Source: Planctomycetaceae bacterium
GTDB taxonomy: Bacteria; Planctomycetota; Planctomycetia; Planctomycetales; Planctomycetaceae
Length of the DNA stretch: 34,333 nt
Assembly: GCA_900299185.1 (NCBI GenBank)
Contig: OMIV01000376.1
Span: 1 to 34,333 of the forward strand
Direction of reading: 5' to 3'
A program made the position numbers and the translations under genes. Shown in pieces: positions 18,476 to 30,767 of this stretch. Under the pieces are notes generated by a model. The model had not been told where the DNA came from, did not search any database, and was given only the letters and a program-made list of their open reading frames with translations. Positions within the stretch are counted from its first letter, which is position 1, and each line of letters opens with the position of its first letter.

Positions 18476-19210
18476 ATGCTTGAACTCCGTTCGATCAAAC
18501 AGCTTGTATTCTTGGTTGGGCTGCTGGTTGGCGGCGATTATTACTCGAATGCGAGCCCGCCTCCGACCGCGTCTGAGAAGCCACCAAACAATCCACAATC
18601 AACCATTGAGATACCATTAAGAAAACAGAAAGAAGTTCGCTGGAGTCTTGACAAGAATTTCGCAGAGACGGGAGTCACAACGAAGAGCAGCGATGGCAAG
18701 CAATCCTATCTTGCTGTGCGGGCTGTAGACGTCACCCAACTCGATCAAACGCAGCGCCGTTCGATTGATGCCAAATCACCGTTCGCTGTTTGGTCGAAGA
18801 AATTTGACGATCCGTCTCTGAAGGCTCAGAACGGATATGCGTCTGTTGTCGACGAGAAAGTCTTTACCGACTGCCGATGTGTCTATGGACGATCCGCTAG
18901 GAAGCTTGACCGTAACGGACTTGTAATCGGGTGCGTGAAGCTAAAGAACTATGATCCTGTCGACCTTGTGGAGTTCCTCATTTCCAGTGGCATCGTCAAC
19001 GCAAATCTTCACTTTGATGCCACTGTTTCATGTGCTCATTTTATGTCAGACGTCGGACATTGGTTCTCTCTGCATAGCCATAATGTTTATTTTACCGATC
19101 GCATGAATATCGAAGAGTACGACTTCGGTATTCATATCGCTCCCGATGGCGCCATCCGACTCATAAACGCTTCAGATATCGGCCGTCTGGTTAAGGCAAA
19201 CGATAAGTGA
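18476..19210 (+). CDS. Hypothetical exported protein
   Basis: The 244-residue product begins MLELRSIKQLVFLVGLLVGG, a plausible signal peptide, followed by a Pro/Ser/Asn-rich stretch (about 28-47). The rest looks like one globular domain with no motif I recognise. It contains a cluster VFTDCRCVYG, one further Cys in VIGCVKLKNY and one in TVSCAHFMSD, so disulfides are possible. Codon use looks more AT-leaning than in the flanking cytochrome and DUF1552 genes, which may indicate separate origin. It starts 117 bases after the nucleotidyltransferase gene. I cannot assign a function. Confidence 0.6.
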   Translation: MLELRSIKQLVFLVGLLVGGDYYSNASPPPTASEKPPNNPQSTIEIPLRKQKEVRWSLDKNFAETGVTTKSSDGKQSYLAVRAVDVTQLDQTQRRSIDAKSPFAVWSKKFDDPSLKAQNGYASVVDEKVFTDCRCVYGRSARKLDRNGLVIGCVKLKNYDPVDLVEFLISSGIVNANLHFDATVSCAHFMSDVGHWFSLHSHNVYFTDRMNIEEYDFGIHIAPDGAIRLINASDIGRLVKANDK

Positions 19211-19321
19211 GGATTGTTGCGAAACCGCTTTTTGCCAGAACGCGATCTTAGAGAATTACATCGCATCTGATGATCCGCCAGATGCTAGATAAATTCGAAT
19301 AAACTCAGCTCGGTGCAAATC

Positions 19322-19405
19322 ATGCTCAGATTCGCTTGTATAATACTTCTTACCCTTAATCTTCTGCGATCCGCGGAGGTGAGACTTACCAACCGGGGCA
19401 GTTGA
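19322..19405 (+). pseudogene. Signal peptide of the second PSD1 cytochrome, out of frame with its body
   Basis: ATG at 19322 opens a 27-codon frame starting [19 protein letters not shown], a convincing export signal ending where cleavage would be expected. It then runs into TGA at 19403-19405. The cytochrome body is in the next frame, open from 19360 with no ATG or GTG, and would be joined by a -1 shift between 19360 and 19402. The simplest explanation is a one-base loss or a base-calling error. The TGA overlaps a TTG (TTGA), which could allow restart. A strong ribosome-like site GGAGGTGA lies at 19375-19382, and a perfect TATAAT lies at 19339-19344. Confidence 0.6.
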
Positions 19406-21789
19406 GCAAGCGGGATTTCAAGACATTCGCGAAGGTGTTTCTCAAGCAGCATTGCGTCGAGTGCCACGGCGCGAAAGACCCAGAAGGCAATCTGTCGCTG
19501 CTCGATTTGGGGCCGGTTAATGACGTCAACTCGGGAACGTGGCGCAGTGTTTGGGCGCAGGTCACGCTCAAGGAGATGCCGCCCAAAGATGCTGAGCAAC
19601 CGGACGTTGTGCAGCGGTTGATGTTCTCGGAATGGATCGTTGGCGAGCTTGTCCGAGTCATGCGCGATAAGGGCGGCTTTCGCGATCATCTCGATCCGAA
19701 CAAAGGCAACTTCGTCGATCACGATTTGTTGTTTGGGCCGCTGCCTAAAGGGATCGAACTCGTGCCGACTTCGTCTCCGGCGCGGTTGTGGCGAGTGACT
19801 CGTGAAGAACACATCACCCGGCTGAATGAGCTGATCAACATCGAGCCGGTGTTCGATCCGCAGAGGCCGGGACAGCGGACTCGCGGCGATGTCGTGCCGA
19901 CCAATCATGGCGGTGAGCTCAAGCTCTACTTTGGCACCGACAACATTCTGAAGTGGCAAGGCGGGACCGTTGCTTATGCCACTGCGGTGAAGAGCGTCCC
20001 GGCGGTGCTGTCGTCGGCTCGCAGTCACGGACTGGAGAACTATCCGCATCTCTACACCGTCAACAGTGCCGAGGCGACGCAGATCATGGGGGCCGCTCAT
20101 GACATTATTCGTTACATGGCTTACGGGCCGCTCAGCATCGCGAAGCCAGAGCAAATCACTGACAACCCCGAGTCCTACAAAATGGAAGGCGACATTCGCG
20201 GCCTGCCAACCTCGATCGTCTACAGCACGAAGGTCACGCGCCCGCTGACTCCGATCTATGAACTGATGAAAGCCGAGGGCGTCACCGACCAGCAACTCCG
20301 CGCGGCCGTTGATGATCTCTTCGAATCGCTGACGTTCCGACCGCCGACTCAAACGGAGTCCGACAACTATCTCAAGATCGTGAAACAGTCCGTTGAAAAA
20401 CTCGGCAAGGAAGAGGGCTGCGTGCTCGGGTTGTCGTCGATCTTCCTCGATCGCGACGCGCTGTTTCGTCCGGAGTTAGTCGAACGCGGCAAGCCCGACG
20501 CGCATGGCCGAGTCATGTTGCAAGACTGGGAACTGGGGCTCGCCGTTAATCATGCGCTGCGCTACATCAAGCCGGACGACGAGCTTCGCAAAGCCATCGT
20601 CGAAGGCCGCATGCGCACGCGAGCCGACGTGCAGCGAGAAGTCGAACGTCTGCTGGCCGACGAGAGCAATCGCAAGCCGCGACTCATTCAATTCTTCCGC
20701 GACTACTTTGATTACGACCTCGCGGGCACCATCTGCAAGGACGAGAAAGCACTCGCCAACACGGGCGTGAAGAGTCGCGGCGACGCTCACTATCTGGCGA
20801 TGTTCCATGCAACGGCGAGCACCGACAGTTTGATCGAAATCATCCTGCGCGAAGACAAAGACGTGCTGCGGCAGTTATTGACGACGAAACAAGTTGTGGC
20901 CACCAAAGGCGACGAAGTCTATTTCGGTCAGAGACGCTCGAAGCAGGAAATCGCCGCCGCCGTTGCGGCTGCGAAGGCGGCTGAAGATGCCGCGAAGACC
21001 GAGCCCGACGACTCTGCCTCGTCGCAGAAGGCCGACTTGAAGAAGCAGCCGCCGAAGCCCAGAGCGAAGAAGTCGGAGGAGACCAATCAAACCATTCTCG
21101 AAGCGAAGCTGACGGGACCGGCGACATACGCCCGAGTCAGCCGCCGCAGCTTCGGGCTCGGATCAATGAAGCCGGAACGAGTTCTCGCGACGGTCCCTGA
21201 AGGCCAACGACTGGGCTTGCTGACGCATCCAAGTTGGCTCGTCTCGCACTCGGACGCGATGGACAATCACGCGATCCGGCGCGGCAAATGGATTCGCGAA
21301 CGGCTGCTCGGCGGCGGCATTCCCGACGTGCCGATCACGGTCGATGCGATGTTGCCCGACGAACCGCAGAACACTCTGCGCGTACGCATGCGGGTCACTC
21401 GCGAGACGTATTGCTGGACCTGCCACAAGAAGATGGACCCGCTCGGCCTGCCGTTTGAGATGTTCAATCACGCGGGCTTGTACCGAACAACGGAACTCGA
21501 AAAGCCCGTCGAGACGAGCGGCGCTGTGATCGACTCCGGCGACCCAACGCTCGACGGTCCTGTGTCTAACGCGTTGGAGCTGATCGACCGCTTGGCCAAC
21601 AGTCAGCGTGCCGAGCAAGTCTTTGTGCGGCACGCCTTCCGTTTTTGGATGGGCCGCAACGAAACGCTGAACGACGCCCCCGTCCTGCAAGCCGCTCATC
21701 GTGCCTACCGAGAAAACGGCGGCAGCATGAAAGCACTGCTCACATCGCTGCTGACCTCAGACGCGTTCCTGTATCGCAGCCGAAAGTAG
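19402..21789 (+). CDS. PSD1-type cytochrome c protein (DUF1592/1588/1585), second copy, N-terminus displaced
   Basis: The frame gives 795 residues from a TTG, but the real protein should begin earlier with an export signal found in another frame at 19322. The body starts with a heme segment (CVECH at residues 18-22, then [12 protein letters not shown]). It continues through [12 protein letters not shown], a DUF1595/1592-like region ([40 protein letters not shown]), an Ala/Lys-rich linker near residue 520-570, a DUF1588-like region with a second heme motif CWTCH (671-675), and a DUF1585-like C-terminus ([17 protein letters not shown]). It is probably exported if the frame is restored. It is a distant paralogue of the gene at 11938. 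A GC-rich hairpin follows the stop. Confidence 0.85.
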   Translation: MSKRDFKTFAKVFLKQHCVECHGAKDPEGNLSLLDLGPVNDVNSGTWRSVWAQVTLKEMPPKDAEQPDVVQRLMFSEWIVGELVRVMRDKGGFRDHLDPNKGNFVDHDLLFGPLPKGIELVPTSSPARLWRVTREEHITRLNELINIEPVFDPQRPGQRTRGDVVPTNHGGELKLYFGTDNILKWQGGTVAYATAVKSVPAVLSSARSHGLENYPHLYTVNSAEATQIMGAAHDIIRYMAYGPLSIAKPEQITDNPESYKMEGDIRGLPTSIVYSTKVTRPLTPIYELMKAEGVTDQQLRAAVDDLFESLTFRPPTQTESDNYLKIVKQSVEKLGKEEGCVLGLSSIFLDRDALFRPELVERGKPDAHGRVMLQDWELGLAVNHALRYIKPDDELRKAIVEGRMRTRADVQREVERLLADESNRKPRLIQFFRDYFDYDLAGTICKDEKALANTGVKSRGDAHYLAMFHATASTDSLIEIILREDKDVLRQLLTTKQVVATKGDEVYFGQRRSKQEIAAAVAAAKAAEDAAKTEPDDSASSQKADLKKQPPKPRAKKSEETNQTILEAKLTGPATYARVSRRSFGLGSMKPERVLATVPEGQRLGLLTHPSWLVSHSDAMDNHAIRRGKWIRERLLGGGIPDVPITVDAMLPDEPQNTLRVRMRVTRETYCWTCHKKMDPLGLPFEMFNHAGLYRTTELEKPVETSGAVIDSGDPTLDGPVSNALELIDRLANSQRAEQVFVRHAFRFWMGRNETLNDAPVLQAAHRAYRENGGSMKALLTSLLTSDAFLYRSRK

Positions 21790-21798
21790 CCCACTTCG

Positions 21799-21822
21799 AA
21801 TGCGGCGATCCATCGCCGCGTT
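21799..21822. terminator. Bidirectional hairpin between converging genes
   Basis: GCGGCGAT (21802-21809) and ATCGCCGC (21812-21819) are perfectly complementary around CC, extended outward by AAT/GTT with one wobble. It lies between the plus-strand cytochrome stop at 21789 and the minus-strand PIN-gene stop at 21841. Confidence 0.55.
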
Positions 21823-21840
21823 CTACGACTTCAAAACGAA

Positions 21841-22275
21841 CTAAGGCAGTACGGACATGCCGAGCGCTGCAGCTGCGGCTCGTTGACGGTGATCGTGCGA
21901 GACAAATTCGGTTTCACTGACCGACAAGGCGGCTGCTAGGTGCAGCGCGTCTAGCGTCCGGATCGAGATGGGCTGCGGACGTTTCAAGCAGGTCTGCACA
22001 ACATGCTGGAATTCGGAATACACCTTCAAGTCAGGGGCGACAACTTCGACGACACCGGTCTCTACATCGAACAGCAAGTCCTCAATGAGTTGATCGGCCT
22101 GCTGCCCGGTGAGACGACGGGCGGCTTCGTGATGGCGAATCGTCAGGAGCGATTCGAATTCACCCAGCGGGCACGTTCTCATCGGGCCGGGCTGTGCTGC
22201 CAACGCCTCGAAGACGGCAGAATCTGACTCGTGGAGATAGAGCTTCACGAGTGCTGAGGAATCCCAGTAGCTCAT
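21841..22275 (-). CDS. PIN-domain ribonuclease toxin, VapC-like
   Basis: The 144-residue length is typical for VapC-type toxins. The acidic PIN active-site residues are visible: Asp5 in YWDSSALVKLYL, Glu39 in LGEFESLL, Asp109 in IRTLDALHLAAAL and Asp128 in FVSHDHRQ. PIN toxins are magnesium-dependent RNases that cut tRNA, rRNA or mRNA when the antitoxin decays; the target here is unknown. The start at 22275 is only three bases after the stop of the upstream small gene, so the two are co-translated as a toxin-antitoxin pair. Confidence 0.88.
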   Translation of the reverse strand: MSYWDSSALVKLYLHESDSAVFEALAAQPGPMRTCPLGEFESLLTIRHHEAARRLTGQQADQLIEDLLFDVETGVVEVVAPDLKVYSEFQHVVQTCLKRPQPISIRTLDALHLAAALSVSETEFVSHDHRQRAAAAALGMSVLP

Positions 22276-22278
22276 GAG

Positions 22279-22530
22279 CTAGATCCGATCCTCGCGCAGT
22301 TGATCCAAAATCGCTTGTGTCGATCCGGGCGGCAGCAAGGGCATCTGCTCACGGCGTTGTTCGAGGCGTTTGAGCCACTGCGTGCGATCCATCGGAGTCA
22401 CCGCAGTCGACGGCTTTGATCGCCGAGATGTCGACGCGGCATCCAGCTTCGAGGCCAATGAGCGGAGGAGTTGTTCCTGCTCGTTACGGGGGAGTTCGGC
22501 AACGAGTGATTCGATTTCTTGAAGGCTCAT
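22279..22530 (-). CDS. Antitoxin of the PIN toxin pair
   Basis: The 83-residue product begins MSLQEIESLVAELPRNEQEQ, a helical segment seen in many small antitoxins paired with PIN toxins, and continues with a Ser/Thr/Lys-rich middle. The C-terminal part (TQWLKRLEQRREQMPLLPPG) probably wraps the toxin. No clear DNA-binding fold such as AbrB or ribbon-helix-helix is visible, so autoregulation is uncertain. It lies immediately upstream of the toxin gene on the same strand with a three-base gap, which is the main support for its role. Confidence 0.72.
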   Translation of the reverse strand: MSLQEIESLVAELPRNEQEQLLRSLASKLDAASTSRRSKPSTAVTPMDRTQWLKRLEQRREQMPLLPPGSTQAILDQLREDRI

Positions 22531-22662
22531 GATGGTCGGAATCTACGAGTGTCCTGAGATCTCCTCAATATGGGATTTCGCGAACGGCAGATGAGTTGTC
22601 ACTTACGGTTCGCCGAAACGAGAACAAGACGTCCGTGACGGGCCATTCGACTTCACTCAGCT

Positions 22663-24765
22663 TTAGAGCCAGTTGAAGTCGGTGAAGAGATCGTCGAGAT
22701 GGCTGACTCCCGGCTGTAGCTCTTCTGACAAGAGGTCGTTGTCGGTCTCGGAGTGGTCGGCTCCGAGGGTGTGGAGGAGTTCGTGAGCGACGACGGATTG
22801 CAGGTCGTAGTGAGTCGTCGCCTTCGCGTCTTCATTGCCCAGCGACCAGCCGTAACCGGCTCCGTCGTCGTCGAGGACGATCAAGTTGCTGGCTAGCGTT
22901 AAGCCGAGGGCACGTTGTTCGTTCATGTCGGCGATCATGATGTTGATCGCGCTCAGACGAGCGATTTGATCGACGGTCAGACGCGGGGCGAGCAGGTTGA
23001 TGATCGTGCTCAATGCTTCGCGGGCTTGTGGCTCGGTCAGCTTCGCGACCTCGGGAGTTGCGGGGCGGACTTCAGCGGCAAGTTGCGGGGCTGCTCCCGG
23101 ATCACTGGCTCCGTCTTTCACGATGTCGAGACCGTTGAGGCCCCAGCCGTTTCCGGCTCCGCCGAGGTCGGCGATTGTAATTCCAATTGCTCCGTCGTTG
23201 TTGAGGTCGACGGCGTTGTTGAAGAAGAGCGAACTGAAGAGGCTCGCCGTTGTGGCGACGAACTGAGTGCCCGCGCCTTCGACGCTGACTTGAAGTTGGT
23301 CGTAGGCGGTGCCGGTGTAGGAGACTCGATCGAGGTAGACGCGGACGTCGTAGGCTTGGGCTGAGGCCGCTTCGAAGACGAATGTGCGAGCGGGTTCGGT
23401 TGAGGAGCCTCGATGGCCGTCTTGATAGAGGGCCGTCGTTGTCACTCCGGGGGCGGAGTTGTTGTTGAAGCTGCTCGTCATGGCATGCGTCCAGCCGAAG
23501 CCGTTCGTGGCGAGCTTCGCGTCGGTCGCGACCGGGATGAAGCCGGTGGCGGTCGGACTTTGTGTCGTGCCGAGACCCTTGTTGAAGTCGAGACGTCGCA
23601 CGGTCGGAATCACGAAGTCGAGGAACGACGCACTGGTGATGCTCGTGTGATAGAGACCGTTGACCGAGTGCAGGTCGATTGTCGGCGTGCCGGTCTTCGT
23701 CGGGCTTTGCAGTTGGAACGAGATCGCTCCGCCGCTGACCGCGACTTGAGTGCCGATGTAATTCGCATTTCCATCAGGGGTGAGGATCGTGCCGAGCGTA
23801 GAGCTGACCGTGATCAGAGTGCCGTCGGCGGCTCCGGGAACGGGGGCAGTAATTGTTCTGACAGTCATGCCGTCAGCAGGAGTGGCTCCGAAGTTGGCGG
23901 TCGGTTGAATTGGCTTCACGGACGAAAGCGGAACAACTTCGAGCGCGCTGACGGTCCAGTTGCGGTCGTAGAAGTCGCCGTCGTTCTGTGAGAAGGTCAG
24001 ATCGAGCAAGCCGCCGCTCACCGAGACGTTGAAGGTCGTCTCGAAGTATTGGCCGTGCTTCAGGCCGATGCCGTTCACAACCGGCGAGCCGTTTGCGACG
24101 AGCGAGAGGCTCTTGTGATCGCCGACTCCGCCCATCGTCACATGCACCGAGTAATCGCCGTCGGGCATGGCCACTCGGAACGTGCCGGGTGCGGTGCCGC
24201 GATGACTGTCTCGCAACAGATCGCTCTCGGGCAGACCGGCGAGCGCGGGTTGAATGTTGCTCGTCGGTTGAGCGAGCCAGCCGTAAGCCCGCGCGTCGGT
24301 GTAGAGGTCGCTCGTTTGCACTCCGATGTAGCCGCCCGGATTCGTCGTCGCGTTGAACGGGCTATAGGTCGCGCTGTTCGGAGTGTTGAAGTCGAAGTTG
24401 CGAGCAGTCACCGCTCCGTAATCGATCGCGATGCTGCTGTAGGCTTCACCGGTCGGCGTCGTGAGTTCGACCGCCACAGTGCCGCCAGCACTCGGACGAC
24501 GCAGCGAGAATGTCGCTTGTCCGAGTGTATTTGTTGCTACCTGATAACCATCGAAACGCGAGCTGGCGTCGGGGCTGACGATCGTGCCGTTCGAAGGCTT
24601 GATCGTGACAAAGCTATTGGCCGGATTACCCAAAGCGAAATCGGAAAAGTTGATCCCGAGGACTGTTAGCAGACCACCACAACTGCCCCTGCGGCTTACC
24701 TCGAAGAGATTTTTCCTCGACGAATCCGCCGGGAACCAGTCGCACTCGCTAAACGTGCAATTCAC
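22663..24765 (-). CDS. Modular surface-type protein with two galactose-binding-like modules and C-terminal HExxHxxGxxH
   Basis: The 700-residue frame holds two copies of a module beginning with an F/LDFN motif: about 123-277 (FDFNTPN, AYGWLA, LLRDSHRG) and about 390-549 (LDFNKG, GFGWTH, LYQDGHRG, GLNGLDIV). Each is preceded by an Ig-like beta region. The modules resemble carbohydrate-binding units of planctomycete extracellular proteins. Near the end, HELLHTLGADH gives His661, Glu662, His665 and His671, the metzincin zinc-binding pattern, so a metalloprotease-type site is possible. No signal peptide is seen. The start is GTG at 24765 with a stop four codons upstream, and the usual planctomycete N-terminal block before LLTVLG looks degraded. 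It may be 5' truncated. It lies 72 bases after atpC on the same strand. Confidence 0.7.
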   Translation of the reverse strand: MNCTFSECDWFPADSSRKNLFEVSRRGSCGGLLTVLGINFSDFALGNPANSFVTIKPSNGTIVSPDASSRFDGYQVATNTLGQATFSLRRPSAGGTVAVELTTPTGEAYSSIAIDYGAVTARNFDFNTPNSATYSPFNATTNPGGYIGVQTSDLYTDARAYGWLAQPTSNIQPALAGLPESDLLRDSHRGTAPGTFRVAMPDGDYSVHVTMGGVGDHKSLSLVANGSPVVNGIGLKHGQYFETTFNVSVSGGLLDLTFSQNDGDFYDRNWTVSALEVVPLSSVKPIQPTANFGATPADGMTVRTITAPVPGAADGTLITVSSTLGTILTPDGNANYIGTQVAVSGGAISFQLQSPTKTGTPTIDLHSVNGLYHTSITSASFLDFVIPTVRRLDFNKGLGTTQSPTATGFIPVATDAKLATNGFGWTHAMTSSFNNNSAPGVTTTALYQDGHRGSSTEPARTFVFEAASAQAYDVRVYLDRVSYTGTAYDQLQVSVEGAGTQFVATTASLFSSLFFNNAVDLNNDGAIGITIADLGGAGNGWGLNGLDIVKDGASDPGAAPQLAAEVRPATPEVAKLTEPQAREALSTIINLLAPRLTVDQIARLSAINIMIADMNEQRALGLTLASNLIVLDDDGAGYGWSLGNEDAKATTHYDLQSVVAHELLHTLGADHSETDNDLLSEELQPGVSHLDDLFTDFNWL

Positions 24766-24775
24766 CGTCGAGACT

Positions 24776-24831
24776 ACTCAATAATGATTGAGTCGGAGAT
24801 GAACAACGAGCTTGCCCCACACCAAGGCAAG
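24776..24831 (-). terminator. Tandem hairpins after atpC
   Basis: CTTGCC/GGCAAG (24811-24816 and 24826-24831) is the first stem met after the atpC stop at 24838. ACTCAAT/ATTGAGT (24776-24782 and 24787-24793) is a second, perfect 7-bp stem with a 4-base loop. T-runs are weak, but their place just past the last atp gene fits termination of the operon. Confidence 0.5.
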
Positions 24832-24837
24832 AGACTG

Positions 24838-25233
24838 CTATCGACGAGCGACTGCGAGCTTACGGCGTGCGCGATCCTGGTCGGTCATTCGAGAGTCGAT
24901 CTCGGAATCTGAAGCCGCGTGTCGCGAAGTTGCATCTCGCAACTCAAGTTCAGCCGCAGACTGATCGATCGCGGAAGCTTCAATACAACGGGATGTCAGC
25001 AACGTAAGAACGCCACCGCTAACCTGACTAAAGCCGCCGTCGATGAAGTACTTTCGCTCGCCAGAGACGCTCACAACTTTCATCTCGCCATACCCCAGGC
25101 GACCGACCAAAGGAGTGCGTCCAGGAAGAATCCCGATCTGGCCATCAAAAAGCGGAAACGAAACACTTGAGACCGGCTCGTCCAAGAGAGTCGTTTCCGG
25201 AGTTATGACAACAAGCTGTAGAGGAGATCCCAT
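24838..25233 (-). CDS. atpC: F-type ATP synthase subunit epsilon
   Basis: The 131-residue length is normal. LQLVVITPETTLLDEPVSSV, FPLFDGQIGILPGRTPLVGRLGYGEM and YFIDGGFSQVSGGVLTLLT are the conserved beta-sandwich blocks of the epsilon subunit. The shorter C-terminal helical part (AELELRDATSRHAASDSEID and after) is where epsilon can inhibit rotation. It acts in the F1 central stalk together with gamma. It is the last gene of the atp operon, 91 bases after atpD. Confidence 0.95.
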   Translation of the reverse strand: MGSPLQLVVITPETTLLDEPVSSVSFPLFDGQIGILPGRTPLVGRLGYGEMKVVSVSGERKYFIDGGFSQVSGGVLTLLTSRCIEASAIDQSAAELELRDATSRHAASDSEIDSRMTDQDRARRKLAVARR

Positions 25234-25324
25234 CTAATCAAATCCTGTGTTTCAACGTATCACCGGAAGGAGAAAACGCCTCACACAAGGGCGCCATACC
25301 TCAACACGAAAACGAGACTTCCGA

Positions 25325-26767
<1,443 letters not shown>

Positions 26768-26865
26768 TCAACCTTACTGAGTGAGCATGCTCACCATGAA
26801 CCAATTCTTATTACGAGACATCGCGGATGGCCTCCGCGTCAACGTGACTCGAAAGAGATGTCTGC

Positions 26866-27738
26866 TTAGCCATCTAACGCAGCGGCACCGCCAATGATTT
26901 CAGACAACTCAGAAGTAATCTGTGACTGTCGAGCGCGATTGTACTGCATAGACAACGACTTAATCATGTCGCCTGCATTCTCAGTTGCACCTTTCATTGC
27001 AACGCGTCGAGCGATTTGTTCGCTCACGGCTGCGTCTAAAAAGCATTTGAAAAAGCGAGCTTTGAATGCTGCGGGAACAATTTCCTCGAGAATCTCACCT
27101 GCGGACGGCAAGAACTCATAATCCGTATTACCGCTTTGCGACCCGGAAGCACCGCTTAAACTACCAATTGGCAAGAGTGTCTCTACGACTGCAGACTGAC
27201 GCGAAGCGCTTTCAAATCTCATATACGCAATGTCGAGACGGTCTATTTTACCAGCACAATAGGCCTCAATATATCTATCCGCAATCCGTTCAACTTCCGC
27301 GTAAGAAGGCTTGTCTTCAAAATTCGTAAACTGCTGGTCCACATCGATCTGCTGATACTTAAGAAACGCCAATCCCCGACGCCCAGAACACTCAACACTT
27401 ACTGAATAAGCTTGTTTGAGTTCCTTCAGCCGCGAAAGCGCCTGCCGAAGCGTCGATGAATTATAACCTCCACACAACCCGCGATTAGAGGTGAGCACCA
27501 ATAAAACCGCATTGTTCTGAACCGGATGGGAAACAAGCAAGGGATGCGTAAACGCGAGATTTGCATTAGAAAGATCTGCAACAATTTCCGCGATCTTCTT
27601 AGTATAAGCCGCTGCCTCAGTGGCTCGATCCATCGCTTTTTTGAACCGAGCCGTGGCGATCAGCTCCATCGTGCGTGTGATTTTGCGAATGTTCTTTACC
27701 GCCTTCAGGCGTTTCACAATCGCACGTGCTTTTGCCAT
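26866..27738 (-). CDS. atpG: F-type ATP synthase subunit gamma
   Basis: The 290-residue length is normal. The N-terminal helix (LKAVKNIRKITRTMELIATA) and the C-terminal helix (SLSMQYNRARQSQITSELSE), which form the coiled-coil rotor shaft, are both present. NRGLCGGYN marks the conserved Rossmann-like middle. Sampled 60-base blocks in this gene have only about 42-43% GC (27241-27360), clearly lower than upstream atp genes. It follows atpA by 59 bases. Confidence 0.95.
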   Translation of the reverse strand: MAKARAIVKRLKAVKNIRKITRTMELIATARFKKAMDRATEAAAYTKKIAEIVADLSNANLAFTHPLLVSHPVQNNAVLLVLTSNRGLCGGYNSSTLRQALSRLKELKQAYSVSVECSGRRGLAFLKYQQIDVDQQFTNFEDKPSYAEVERIADRYIEAYCAGKIDRLDIAYMRFESASRQSAVVETLLPIGSLSGASGSQSGNTDYEFLPSAGEILEEIVPAAFKARFFKCFLDAAVSEQIARRVAMKGATENAGDMIKSLSMQYNRARQSQITSELSEIIGGAAALDG

Positions 27739-27797
27739 GACTCACCTAACAATGGAACTAAACCAAACCAAACGCAATCGCCACAAGATTTCTTCAG

Positions 27798-29904
<2,107 letters not shown>

Positions 29905-29950
29905 TGCTCTTGAACCTTCGCTTCCCGACCTTCGGAACGCACCGACCTCG

Positions 29951-30036
29951 TAGGATGGGCTACTAGCCCACCCTTTTTTATTCCCAGCACCTACTGGCGA
30001 CAGGAACTCACAATCGCCTGCAGGCTAAAAGCCCGC
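29951..30036. repeat. Two palindromic elements between atpF and atpH
   Basis: TGGGCT/AGCCCA (29956-29961 and 29965-29970, loop ACT) is followed on the plus strand by CCCTTTTTT, so it would terminate transcription antisense to the operon. A second hairpin, GCAGGCT/AGCCCGC (30020-30026 and 30030-30036, loop AAA, one mismatch), lies 50 bases on. Both look like dispersed intergenic palindromes inserted in the operon; copy number elsewhere cannot be seen. Confidence 0.5.
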
Positions 30037-30044
30037 GCGACGTA

Positions 30045-30713
30045 CTAGTTGTTGCTAGCCACTTCCGCCAAAGCTTCATCGACCAACCTGAGATGATCCG
30101 CATCGGTCAACGCACGCGAGAGAACTCGCTCGGTCGCACTGATGACGTTCGATCGCATATGACTGAAGAGCGACGCGATGGCTTGATCCTTCGCGCGGTT
30201 GATGTCGTCAAGTGCTCGTTGCCGAGTCAGCTCAGCTTCACGTTGAGCCGCTGCAACGATCTCTCGCTTCGTATGGTCAGCATCCCGACGAGCCTCAGCG
30301 ATGATCTCATCAACGCGAGCCTCAGCGGACTTCAGCTTCTGCTCATACTCAGCCAGCATCTTGAGAGCGCTGGCTCGACCGTCTTCAGCATCGCGCAACA
30401 GCTTCTCGTATTTGGCTTCGCGATTGTTGAGCCCCTCAACGAGTGGCCCCCAAGCAGCAGCCTTCAACACCACGAGAAACACACCGAAGACCACAAAGGA
30501 CCAAATCACAAGGTCCCGAGTAGCACTGTCGGCCTTCAGTGGAACGCCATCGTCATGATGCTCACCACCATGAGCCGCATCGGCTTTGTGCTCAGCTTCC
30601 GCTTTCGCCTCAAAGGCCGACACCGGAGACGACCACAACACGACAGACAAGCACAGCGCGAACACGCCCACGAGGGCCAGTGACGCACGGCACATCCTGG
30701 TCAACATCTGCAT
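30045..30713 (-). CDS. atpF: F-type ATP synthase subunit b, with N-terminal leader
   Basis: The 222-residue protein is longer than the usual ~160. A signal-peptide-like start (LALVGVFALCLSVVLWSSPVSAF, residues about 12-34) precedes a hydrophilic His-containing stretch (HKADAAHGGEHHDDG). The family's single membrane span follows (about 67-88, DLVIWSFVVFGVFLVVLKAA). Next are WGPLVEGLNNREAKYEKLL and a long charged coiled coil that forms the peripheral stalk. The extra N-terminal part would lie outside the membrane if cleaved. It sits 54 bases after atpE. Confidence 0.93.
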   Translation of the reverse strand: MQMLTRMCRASLALVGVFALCLSVVLWSSPVSAFEAKAEAEHKADAAHGGEHHDDGVPLKADSATRDLVIWSFVVFGVFLVVLKAAAWGPLVEGLNNREAKYEKLLRDAEDGRASALKMLAEYEQKLKSAEARVDEIIAEARRDADHTKREIVAAAQREAELTRQRALDDINRAKDQAIASLFSHMRSNVISATERVLSRALTDADHLRLVDEALAEVASNN

Positions 30714-30767
30714 GAACTCACCTTGCTTACGATCGTGCGGAAGGACAACCCAACGACAGCCACCAAA

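Noticed and set aside
19339-19344. Perfect TATAAT as the promoter of the second cytochrome gene
   Set aside because: It lies inside the signal-peptide frame and no -35 is found at 16-18 bases. It is recorded only as an alternative reading of that region.
19285-20352. 355-codon minus-strand frame over the second cytochrome gene
   Set aside because: Antisense to heme-motif-bearing coding sequence. Its Arg/His-rich product is typical of shadow frames in GC-rich DNA.
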